Positions 10,017-17,357 of a stretch of 64,000 bases of DNA are shown here, in pieces. The notes beneath the pieces are model-generated. The model ran no database searches. It was given only the letters and a program-made list of their open reading frames with translations, and was not told the origin of the DNA. Source of the DNA: Ulvibacterium sp965228935 (lineage in GTDB: Bacteria > Bacteroidota > Bacteroidia > Flavobacteriales > Flavobacteriaceae); contig NZ_OZ245846.1 of assembly GCF_965228935.1 (NCBI RefSeq), positions 4,402,001-4,466,000 of the forward strand, read 5' to 3'. How positions within the stretch are numbered: the stretch's first letter is position 1; each line of letters opens with the position of its first letter. The position numbers were made by a program, and so were the translations under genes.

Positions 10017-12410
10017 CTACTCTGTACGTAAGCTTTTAACGGGGTCAGAAATTGCGGCCCGAATCGCTTGATAACTTACAGTTAGTACCGTTATTAATAA
10101 AGCGGCCATTCCAGCAAAGGCAAATATCCACCAACTTATTTCCGTTCGATACGTATAGTTTTCTAACCATTGGTTCATAAAATACCACGCAATCGGTGTA
10201 GCTATTAAAACCGATATAAGAACCAAACCAATAAAGTCTTTTGAAAGCATGCCCCATAGATTCATTACGGACGCACCTAGAACTTTGCGGATTCCGATTT
10301 CTTTTGTACGTTGATCTGCCATGAAAGATGCAAGACCGATTAGTCCCAAACAGCTAATAAAAATAGCCAGTAAAGAAAAAATCCCTGATAGTTTCCCGAT
10401 ACGCTCCATTTCGGCAAATTTCTCGGCGTAGTTTTGATCCACGAATTGATATTCAAAAGGAACCGCTGGAACATATTCTGTGAAAACATCTTCTATTATT
10501 GAAAGAGATTCGGACACACTTTTGTCAGGATTCAACTTTAATTCAATGTAATTTACGTTATATACATAGTCAATCATATAGATGGCATGCTTGACCGAGT
10601 TATATGGAGACTCTGACAATATATCCTTTACAACACCGATTATTTTGTGTTCGGAATTTCCCCATTTGATTATTTTTCCGACTGGGTTCTCTATCCCCAT
10701 ATGCTTCACCGCAGCCTCATTGATAACATAGGCTGTAGAATCAGTGGAGAACTCCCTTGAAAAATCCCGACCTTCGACTATTTCCCAATCAACGGTCTTC
10801 CCATAATCGTGAGTGATATAAAAATTCGCGAACTCGGCATTGAAATTAGGGTCTTTTCCTTCCCAAGAAAACCCATCATTACTGTTGAAAGCAGCGGTTA
10901 GCGGACTGGAAGATTGCGCCATTTCCACTATTGCATTGCGATTCTTTAATTCGTTTCGAAGCAAGTTGTATTTACCTTCATAATCGGAGGTCGAGATTTC
11001 TATTATTACAAGGCCTTCCTTGTCGTAACCCAAGGGACGCTCCTTGGAGTGTTCAATCTGTTCCCTGACGATTATCGTTCCAACGATTAAAATTACGGAG
11101 ACGGTAAATTGCCATACAACCAGAACTTTTCGAAACACCGTTCCAGAACTCCCTGCCTTAAAGGTTCCCTTTAATACCTTGACCGGTTTGAAAGAGGACA
11201 AATAAAGAGCTGGGTAGCTTCCGGCCAATAGCCCAACGAAGAGTATACTTGCTATACAAATCAACCAGAAGATCAGACTGTTGTAGGGAAATTCTATTTG
11301 TTTATCCGCCAATTGATTGAAAAAGGGAAGGGCGAGCAAAACCATTAAAATGGCAACACAAAATGAAATGAGAACGATTACGATTGATTCGCTCAAAAAC
11401 TGATTGACCAATTGTCCCTTGTTCGAGCCCACTGATTTTCGTACACCGATTTCTATATTCCGTTTTACAGAATTGGCAGTGCTCAGGTTCATAAAATTGA
11501 CACATGCCAAAAGCAGGACAAAAAAGCCGATAATACCAAACAAACGAACATACTTTATAAAGCCACCTGTTTGAACACCGTTTTCCCAAGTCGATTTCAA
11601 ATGCCAATCTGCCATTGGATGTAGAAAGACTTCGGTCTTTAGAGCTTTTTGCGATGTATCTAATTTGTCATATTTGACATTCTTGATTTTTTTGTTGACC
11701 GTTTCAAAGTTTGTATTGTCCGCAATTTGAACATATAACTGATAAGAATTATCGTCCCATTGAGGATTTTCGATTGCGGAGTTGACCCAATCGAAAGACG
11801 ATGTGTACAGTTTCCATGGAGCAATGAACATCACTTCGGAAAATTCAGAACTATTGGGCAAATCTTCATACACTCCCTTCACTACAACATTAAGTTCGTT
11901 ATCAAGTTCCACTACTTGGCCAATCGGGTCTTGAGTTCCAAAAAAAGATTTAGCAAGAGATTCTGAGAGAAAGATGGAATTGATTTCCTTCAAGCCATCA
12001 CGATTTCCATTCAGCATATTCAAAGAAAGCATTTCAGGAGCATCCACATCCATATAGTTGCCCTTCTCCGTAAGTTTCTTATCATCTTTTGAAAGAATAT
12101 GTTCCCAGGTGTAAGATGACATGACAACATGTTTAAAATCGCCTTTATAGTTATTCTCTAGTTCAGGCCCTAACGGAGCGGGTATTGAATTTTGTGTTTC
12201 TCTATTACCACTATAAGTTTGATGTTGCCATACTTGGGCTATTTTATCATAATTCTCGTGATATGTATTAAAAGAAAGTTCAGCGGAGATCCAAAGACCA
12301 ATCAACATGGTAACCATTATTCCGACGGCCAAACCACCAATGTTGATAGCGAAATAGCCTTTGTTCCGTTTTAGGTTTCGCCAAACAATCTTAAGATAGT
12401 TTTTGAACAT
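10017..12410 (-). CDS. FtsX/MacB-like ABC transporter permease
   Basis: A 797-residue permease beginning MFKNYLKIVWRNLKRNKG. It has a first membrane helix near 22-42, a periplasmic core, an FtsX block with VNFMNLSTANSVKRNIEIGVRKSVGS (near 310-335), a second periplasmic part, and a terminal FtsX block with DQRTKEIGIRKVLGAS and ENYTYRTEISWW. It closely resembles the permease at 1087 (the C-terminal block and the segment after it are nearly alike) but lacks that protein's prefix domain and PadR partner. Its DNA is clearly more A+T-rich, with many AAA, TTA and ATT codons, so the two paralogues have different histories. No ATPase gene is adjacent. It is the last ordinary chromosomal gene before the mobile element. 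Confidence 0.9.
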   Translation of the reverse strand: MFKNYLKIVWRNLKRNKGYFAINIGGLAVGIMVTMLIGLWISAELSFNTYHENYDKIAQVWQHQTYSGNRETQNSIPAPLGPELENNYKGDFKHVVMSSYTWEHILSKDDKKLTEKGNYMDVDAPEMLSLNMLNGNRDGLKEINSIFLSESLAKSFFGTQDPIGQVVELDNELNVVVKGVYEDLPNSSEFSEVMFIAPWKLYTSSFDWVNSAIENPQWDDNSYQLYVQIADNTNFETVNKKIKNVKYDKLDTSQKALKTEVFLHPMADWHLKSTWENGVQTGGFIKYVRLFGIIGFFVLLLACVNFMNLSTANSVKRNIEIGVRKSVGSNKGQLVNQFLSESIVIVLISFCVAILMVLLALPFFNQLADKQIEFPYNSLIFWLICIASILFVGLLAGSYPALYLSSFKPVKVLKGTFKAGSSGTVFRKVLVVWQFTVSVILIVGTIIVREQIEHSKERPLGYDKEGLVIIEISTSDYEGKYNLLRNELKNRNAIVEMAQSSSPLTAAFNSNDGFSWEGKDPNFNAEFANFYITHDYGKTVDWEIVEGRDFSREFSTDSTAYVINEAAVKHMGIENPVGKIIKWGNSEHKIIGVVKDILSESPYNSVKHAIYMIDYVYNVNYIELKLNPDKSVSESLSIIEDVFTEYVPAVPFEYQFVDQNYAEKFAEMERIGKLSGIFSLLAIFISCLGLIGLASFMADQRTKEIGIRKVLGASVMNLWGMLSKDFIGLVLISVLIATPIAWYFMNQWLENYTYRTEISWWIFAFAGMAALLITVLTVSYQAIRAAISDPVKSLRTE

Positions 12411-12711
12411 GATTCTCGTTGATATAATAGGTTGTCAAAATTCAAGCTTCAGATGTAATTAATAATTGCCCACTTGAAAAGTTTAAAGTTTCTTATACTT
12501 AAATTATGCCAAAAACATAACTAATTTATTATCATCTATTTATACCTCTTCATTCTAAATATTTTTTCCAAACTGTAAAAGATATTTACAGTAAGTGTCC
12601 ACTATTTTTACGCTGTTCCTGCATAATTTAATCAAGGATTGTTTTTCGCATTAGTCTATATCAATAGTTCGATAAAAAGAACATTTTTCGGCACTATAAT
12701 AAAGTACTGGT
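12411..12711. other. A+T-rich spacer, presumed left flank of the mobile element
   Basis: About 300 A+T-rich bases between the permease start and the relaxase end. No ORF, tRNA or copy of the right-hand tRNA fragment is visible. The left end of the integrated element probably lies here or further left, but no repeat marks it. Confidence 0.4.
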
Positions 12712-15018
12712 TTAAAATGAAAGTCCCCTACCCCTTTTACGTTTGCGCTTCGTCCAGTCGGTCAGCTCATCTTTGAAGCCATTATATGCCTTTTCCCCTT
12801 CGCCCGTGCTGTTCGATGTAGAGCTAACGGCTTGAGCACCTTTTCTGAGCACTCGATTGTGTTCAATTGCGGATTTTTTGGTGATGGCCTCCCGTATCAT
12901 TTTTTGAAGACCATTTTCCATGTGGTGCTCGACTATTTCTTTATGTAGATTTGACTCGGTTTTTTCGTTGGTCACCATATAGGCAACTCTGTTATACAAT
13001 CCCTTTTCAGTCAAATAACCCGCCCATAGGTTTTTGAGATTGTACCTGCCATCTTCTGCCAAACCATTGATGACCTTATCCTGTTCTTGTAGTACTGCAG
13101 TCAAATTGGGAGTGGAATCCAGATAACAGCCCGTTCTTTTTGATAGGGCATGGCTCGCATTATAGTCCGTATAAATCGATTTGACCTTGAACCCATTTCC
13201 ATCCCTTTCGAAATAGAACCCCTTGGCATTGAAAAAAGCGATATAGTCCCTGGGGGATTTTTCAAAAGGCGCGTGCACCCGCTCGGCATATTGAACGTAG
13301 GCTTCCAAAGCAATGGTATCGAACCGTTGCTTATGGGCGGGGTTCATGCGCTCGTAGAGCCGTGGAAAGACCATCGGCAGGAAAATGGCTGTTACCGTTG
13401 GCTTTGTATGGCTTTCTGGATTTTGTTCAGTCAGCATTTCCAGCATCAGATGGTTTTGGCGGACAAAGGCCTTGGACACATATTCTTCCATGCTGTTGGG
13501 AAAGTCGAGCTTTCCGATATTGGCGGGCAGGCTATTCTTATTGGAATCTGCAAACAACAGTTCGTTGTTGTGGTAGCGAACACCCAACGACTGGAACAGA
13601 TGTCGAACGCTTCCTTCTTTCATGCCAACATTGAAAACTTGTTTTTCCAGTACCTTGTCGATGAGCCTGAACTTGTTCTTTAGAGTTTCTTCGTCTCGTT
13701 TTGTTTCCCGTTCGTACAATTCATCCCTAACATTTGGATAGGCATTGGCAAAGGCCATTTTGAGATGTTCCTTTTGTTCTTTTGGGACGTAACGGTCCAG
13801 GAACTGAAAGCCCTTGGATTCCAATAAATGCTTGGACACATCTTTAGGATGTACGTTGTCAATGTACTCCGAGAACAGTCCTTCCTGTCTTTGGGATTTT
13901 ATGTAGGAGGTATGGAATGCTTCTTTTAGCAATTTTTGTATCTCCAGTTTGAACTGTTTGCTCTCGATGTCGATTGTCGTGGGTTCATCGCCGTTACCGA
14001 AAATAGCTAGACGGTTCAACATGGGGATGTTTTTGCTAAGTTCCCTTTCCCTAAAAACATACCGGGATTTGTCATAGACGGTATATCCCTCGATGGTATC
14101 GCCTTTCGTATCCAGTTTTACATCGATGTTCTGGTATTCCCTGAGCACTTCCTCTAAATCATACGGCTTGATAGTTTTGAAAAGATTGTAGGTGGTCTCT
14201 ATCTGTTTGAGCAATCGTTTGCGGTGCATTGGCAACTGTTTCGATTTTGAATGGATGTCGAACACTTTTTGCAGTTTCGGGCCGCTCAACTGTCGATGTA
14301 CCTCTGAACCGTTGATGAATCGTGTACGATAGCCCTGTTGGTTGTTTAGACCATAGGCCACTCCAATCCTACCGGATTTGCTATTGGTCTTTTTTATTTC
14401 AATGTGATAGGGTTTTACCAATCTTGCAAGTTGCTCAAAGCTTCGCACCTTGTATTTTTGGAGGACGGTGTTCAAAACGTCCTGGATATAGAACCTAGTT
14501 CCCTGGGTATTGTCCACATCAATTTTCAGCTCCGGTAATCGGTAAAGGGGGAGTTCCCTTTCCTGTTTGGTGCTAGGGGATGGCGATAGGCCGTACTTTC
14601 TTTCGAGGGCTTGGTGGGCCGCGATGTTCCGTCGATAACTGTTGAAGATACTGAGCAACTTTCCATCTTCCTTCACATTGGTGGTTACTATATGTACATG
14701 TTCGTGCTTAGTATCCGTATGCCTGACCACGACGTAGGGCTGTTCCCCGTAGCCCATGCTGTCCATATATTCCTCCGATATTTTAAAAAAAGTCGCATCG
14801 TCAAGGTGTTCCCCATGGGGAAGGCTTAAGCTGATATGGGCATAACGGTTCTTGGTAGCGTTGCGCTGTCCTTGAAAATGCAGCACGTTCCCGAAGAACG
14901 TTGGCGTTATGCTTTGGGAAAATGTGTTTCCGTAACCTAGTATTCGCATACCATCTTTACCGAGGACATAGTTCAATGTTCCCTGACAGGTTTCGCCGTA
15001 AATGATGTTTCCTATCAT
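12712..15018 (-). CDS. Relaxase / mobilization nuclease
   Basis: A 768-residue protein whose N-terminal third is a relaxase domain of the MobA/VirD2 type found in Bacteroidetes mobilizable elements. It begins MIGNIIYGETCQGTLNYVLGK, with Tyr17 in the position expected for the strand-cleaving tyrosine. The metal-binding histidine motif is H100 followed by H105-x-H107-x-H109 (TKHEHVHIV). It would nick oriT, stay covalently attached and lead the strand into a recipient through another element's conjugation pore. The long C-terminal half is helical and poorly conserved, ending in a basic tail (TKRKRKRGRG). Its start overlaps the stop of the upstream accessory mob gene by 4 bases, so the two are translationally coupled. 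The length is normal and there are no frameshifts. Confidence 0.9.
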   Translation of the reverse strand: MIGNIIYGETCQGTLNYVLGKDGMRILGYGNTFSQSITPTFFGNVLHFQGQRNATKNRYAHISLSLPHGEHLDDATFFKISEEYMDSMGYGEQPYVVVRHTDTKHEHVHIVTTNVKEDGKLLSIFNSYRRNIAAHQALERKYGLSPSPSTKQERELPLYRLPELKIDVDNTQGTRFYIQDVLNTVLQKYKVRSFEQLARLVKPYHIEIKKTNSKSGRIGVAYGLNNQQGYRTRFINGSEVHRQLSGPKLQKVFDIHSKSKQLPMHRKRLLKQIETTYNLFKTIKPYDLEEVLREYQNIDVKLDTKGDTIEGYTVYDKSRYVFRERELSKNIPMLNRLAIFGNGDEPTTIDIESKQFKLEIQKLLKEAFHTSYIKSQRQEGLFSEYIDNVHPKDVSKHLLESKGFQFLDRYVPKEQKEHLKMAFANAYPNVRDELYERETKRDEETLKNKFRLIDKVLEKQVFNVGMKEGSVRHLFQSLGVRYHNNELLFADSNKNSLPANIGKLDFPNSMEEYVSKAFVRQNHLMLEMLTEQNPESHTKPTVTAIFLPMVFPRLYERMNPAHKQRFDTIALEAYVQYAERVHAPFEKSPRDYIAFFNAKGFYFERDGNGFKVKSIYTDYNASHALSKRTGCYLDSTPNLTAVLQEQDKVINGLAEDGRYNLKNLWAGYLTEKGLYNRVAYMVTNEKTESNLHKEIVEHHMENGLQKMIREAITKKSAIEHNRVLRKGAQAVSSTSNSTGEGEKAYNGFKDELTDWTKRKRKRGRGLSF

Positions 15019-15401
15019 CCTGTTTTTCCCTCACATAAAATTTCTAAAAGCTCTAGCAACAGTCCGTTCGTCTTGCGTATTTCACTTTGCAGGCCCATGT
15101 TCGGACTTCTCAAATTCTTGTGGTGTGCCAGCTTGACCAATTGGTTGATGTTGTTGCCGATCTTGTTGATTTGGTACGCCAGATTTGAGGTATCGGGGAG
15201 CCTGTCCTTCACATCGGCCTTATGGTTCAGTACCAACCTTCTTAACAGGGGGCTTATCGTTCCCCTTTTTGATATGTCCAGATCAAATGATTCGCACAGT
15301 CCCTTCAATTTTTCGTATTCCGAATCATTGAAACGGAGCATCACGTTATGGTATCGCTTCTTTTTTCCCAATCGTTTTCGGCCTCTTTTCTGTTGTTTCA
15401 T
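15015..15401 (-). CDS. Accessory mobilization protein (MobC/BmgB-like)
   Basis: A 128-residue basic protein. A lysine/arginine-rich start (MKQQKRGRKRLGKKKRYHNVMLRFNDSEYEKL) leads into a ribbon-helix-helix-like segment. The typical MobC C-terminal pattern follows: LAYQINKIGNNINQLVKLAHHKN (about 79-101). Proteins of this family bind oriT next to the nick site and help the relaxase open the DNA. The gene sits directly upstream of the relaxase with a 4-base overlap, the usual order in Bacteroides and Flavobacterium mobilizable elements. Directly upstream are the palindromes listed as oriT candidates. Confidence 0.85.
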   Translation of the reverse strand: MKQQKRGRKRLGKKKRYHNVMLRFNDSEYEKLKGLCESFDLDISKRGTISPLLRRLVLNHKADVKDRLPDTSNLAYQINKIGNNINQLVKLAHHKNLRSPNMGLQSEIRKTNGLLLELLEILCEGKTG

Positions 15402-15799
15402 TTTCGTTGCTTTTTAAAGCAAAGCACTTCGCCAGAAGTAGACAATTCTAAGTTACTTAGAATCCAGCTCGCTATCTGCTTTGCAGATAAATATAGGGCA
15501 AGAATTTTGATTATAACTAATTAATAATCAATTATTTATATTGTAAAATCATATCAAACCATATGAGTTCAAATGGGTACAGCATTAACTTTCAAATGGT
15601 CTCATATGGGAATTCAAAATCTTGGATAAGGGCATAGAATTGCCCCGGTTTTTGTGGGTAGGGAGAAAAAAGTTCAAGCGGATTTCCGCCGCTTGTACTT
15701 TTGCGCTGGCCGAGGGGGTCGGAAAACCTTTTTCCGGTTTTTCTACTTCCGCAGGCCGGGGGGAACAGGTAGAAAGTGCGTATTATGTGGATAACGGTT
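15402..15799. other. Intergenic region with oriT-like inverted repeats
   Basis: About 400 bases upstream of the mobilization genes without a convincing gene. Next to mobC are three inverted repeats in a row: ACTTC/GAAGT at 15426-15439, ATTCTAAG/CTTAGAAT with a 3-base loop at 15445-15463, and TATCTGC/GCAGATA with a 3-base loop at 15473-15489. An A+T-rich stretch follows, then a G+C-rich block at about 15640-15790 with further inverted repeats: CGGAAAA/TTTTCCG at 15720-15736 and TTTCTAC/GTAGAAA spanning about 15737-15775. Position and structure fit an origin of transfer with its relaxosome-binding sites. The nick site cannot be placed from sequence alone. Confidence 0.45.
15675..15695 (-). terminator. 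Rho-independent terminator downstream of the small HTH operon
   Basis: On the minus strand a 7-bp perfect stem (CAAGCGG/CCGCTTG, 7-base loop) is followed by AACTTTTTTC. It lies about 100 bases past the stop of the 85-residue gene, so it could end the HTH operon before the mobilization genes. It may instead be one of the oriT stem-loops. Confidence 0.45.
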
Positions 15800-16057
15800 T
15801 CAAAGGCCAAGACCTTTGCCCCTTTTCCATTTGGTCCTTTGTTCCCGTTTTTGGTCCAAGGATTTATCCAATCGTTTCTTTTTGGAAAGTTTGGCTTCAT
15901 CAATAAACTGTTTCATGCCCAAATGCATGGGATTGGTGGGCATAAGTTTTTCTTGGTTCTCAAATATGAGAGTTTTCAAATCCAGTTCTTCTGCAATTCT
16001 ATAACCAAGATTGAATGCACTCTTGAACTTATCGTCAATTTTGATTTCTTCTTCCAT
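15800..16057 (-). CDS. Hypothetical protein of mobilizable elements
   Basis: About 85 residues, starting MEEEIKIDDKFKSAFNLGYRIAEEL and ending in a very basic tail (KKKRLDKSLDQKREQRTKWKRGKG). No domain is recognised. It begins two bases after the stop of the upstream HTH gene, so the two are co-transcribed. Small acidic-to-basic proteins in this position, between an excisionase-like HTH and the mob genes, are common in flavobacterial mobile elements, but their role is not known to me. The ATG at 16057 is preferred over the TTG two codons earlier. Confidence 0.6.
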   Translation of the reverse strand: MEEEIKIDDKFKSAFNLGYRIAEELDLKTLIFENQEKLMPTNPMHLGMKQFIDEAKLSKKKRLDKSLDQKREQRTKWKRGKGLGL

Positions 16058-16059
16058 AG

Positions 16060-16329
16060 TCAAAAGGTTTCGCGGGCATGTTTCTCGATATATTCCATAA
16101 TGGAATCCCTATCGTAAAGGATGATTTTCTTTTGGGGCTGGGAAAACCTGATTTTTCCCTCGTCTCTTAATTTTTGGAGCGTTGTCGTGGACTTGATTTT
16201 AAGGATTGACATGGCTTCCTCTCCATCTATCCATTTCTCTTTATTGTCTTTACGGTTGGATTCAATGTGTTCTACCACCTTATCGAAAAGGGCGTAAAAG
16301 GCTTCTTTTTGAACACAGATCACTTCCAT
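16060..16329 (-). CDS. Excisionase-like helix-turn-helix protein
   Basis: About 89 residues (MEVICVQKEAFYALFDKVVEHI...). The C-terminal half has the HTH_17/excisionase pattern: WIDGEEAMSILKIKSTTTLQKLRDEGKIRFSQPQKKIILYDRDSIMEYIE, that is, a recognition helix followed by a beta wing. In Bacteroidetes mobile elements such proteins act as excision factors or transcription switches beside the integrase or mob genes. A helical N-terminal extension precedes the HTH. The ATG at 16329 is taken instead of the TTG three codons upstream. It is the first gene of a two-gene minus-strand unit and is divergent from the Argonaute operon. Confidence 0.75.
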   Translation of the reverse strand: MEVICVQKEAFYALFDKVVEHIESNRKDNKEKWIDGEEAMSILKIKSTTTLQKLRDEGKIRFSQPQKKIILYDRDSIMEYIEKHARETF

Positions 16330-17018
16330 GGCAGTCAATTGCTGGGATTAATTATCGCGGTAAGATAAAGCTTTTTTAAACTTAACTCACGATATCTATT
16401 ACTATTTGGGTCTTGCCAAACTTGAAAAAAAGGATACTATATGATGGAAATTATGCCACTGTGCTCTTACTTTTTAGGGTTTCAGGCGTAGCATGCGTTT
16501 AAAAAACTCTGTTGATTGGGGTGGTATCACAAATTGCAATACCTTAAACAAAAGGTACTTTAGATGATTGTCGGGCAAATCTACATGCATTCTCGTTCCT
16601 TGAGCATTCTAAGAATAACTATAGTATGGTTTTATCTCTTTCGGTTCGTAAAAGTTTTATTTTCTTCCTTTATTTTTTGGAAGAAACCTCTGATAACTTT
16701 TGATAAAAATATAACAGGCCAAAGTGTATTAATATTGGCAATATTTACCTTTGAAAAGTTTCCGATTTCATCCAAAATAAGGCCCAAATAGAGCTTGTTA
16801 AAAAGAACGGCTCTCAGGTAGATCAGTTAGACAGATGAACTTGGATAGAGCTTTAATACAATAAAAACCAAAGTATAACTCATAACCGAAATACTTTACG
16901 AAACCGCGGTCATTATTAGTGTTGACCATACAGAATTGTCAGTTTCTGTAATTGATTAACTAAATAGTCTTTGCTCCCATTAGATGCGAAAACTAGATAA
17001 TCGAAATCAACCATAGCA
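16330..17018. other. A+T-rich divergent intergenic region
   Basis: Nearly 700 A+T-rich bases between the HTH gene and the Argonaute operon. A forward ORF at 16564-16791 (75 hydrophobic codons) lacks any recognisable family or context and is not called. The region must hold the promoter of the Argonaute operon. The best partial -7 match is TAGTCTTTG just upstream of the gene, one base off the expected spacing. Such long empty upstream regions are common in acquired defence islands. Confidence 0.4.
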
Positions 17019-17354
17019 ATGAAGTATTCAAAAAATATTATGGAAAACGATTTAAATGCAATCGCCACCAAACTAGACAAATTATTTGAACAACAGGAAT
17101 TGATTCTCAAAGCCCTTCAAAATAAAATTGTCTTGGACAGTGGTCGTAGGCCACTTTCAAAAAAAGATAGAAAATCAAAATTGAACATAGAACTACAAAA
17201 TCAAATTAGGGAAATGTTCGCATTGAGACCGCATAAACTTAGGCTGCAAAAAGAGTTCAATTTAAAGGCCCAGCCCCATGCCTCACGGGTAAAGGCTTAT
17301 TTAAAAACAAACGACCCATCGGAATTTGATGGGTTGAAAAGGAATAGGGAGTAA
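17019..17354 (+). CDS. Small basic coiled-coil protein in operon with SIR2-APAZ-Ago
   Basis: 111 residues, or 104 if the ATG at 17040 (MENDLN) is used. The N-terminal third is a short coiled coil (LNAIATKLDKLFEQQELILKAL). The rest is strongly basic (SGRRPLSKKDRKSKLN, RPHKLRLQKEFNLKAQPHASRVKAY). No known family was recognised. Its stop is three bases before the Argonaute ATG, so the two are surely co-transcribed and probably translationally coupled. Composition suggests a nucleic-acid-binding or regulatory partner: an operon regulator, a guide- or target-handling factor, or an inhibitor that keeps the NADase silent. These roles are inference; none is established for SIR2-APAZ-Ago systems as far as I know. 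Confidence 0.7.
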   Translation: MKYSKNIMENDLNAIATKLDKLFEQQELILKALQNKIVLDSGRRPLSKKDRKSKLNIELQNQIREMFALRPHKLRLQKEFNLKAQPHASRVKAYLKTNDPSEFDGLKRNRE

Positions 17355-17357
17355 TTT

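Noticed and set aside
15570..15581. 12-base CAAATGGGTACA shared with 23593-23604, a possible element-end repeat
   Set aside because: A 12-base match is expected by chance in 64 kb, and one copy lies inside the element.
15622..15906. 94-codon forward ORF opposite the small mob-region gene
   Set aside because: It runs through the inverted-repeat block and is antisense to a better gene; probably an artefact of the structured DNA.
16564..16791. 75-codon hydrophobic ORF upstream of the Argonaute operon
   Set aside because: A+T-rich sequence readily gives hydrophobic ORFs; no family, no operon context.
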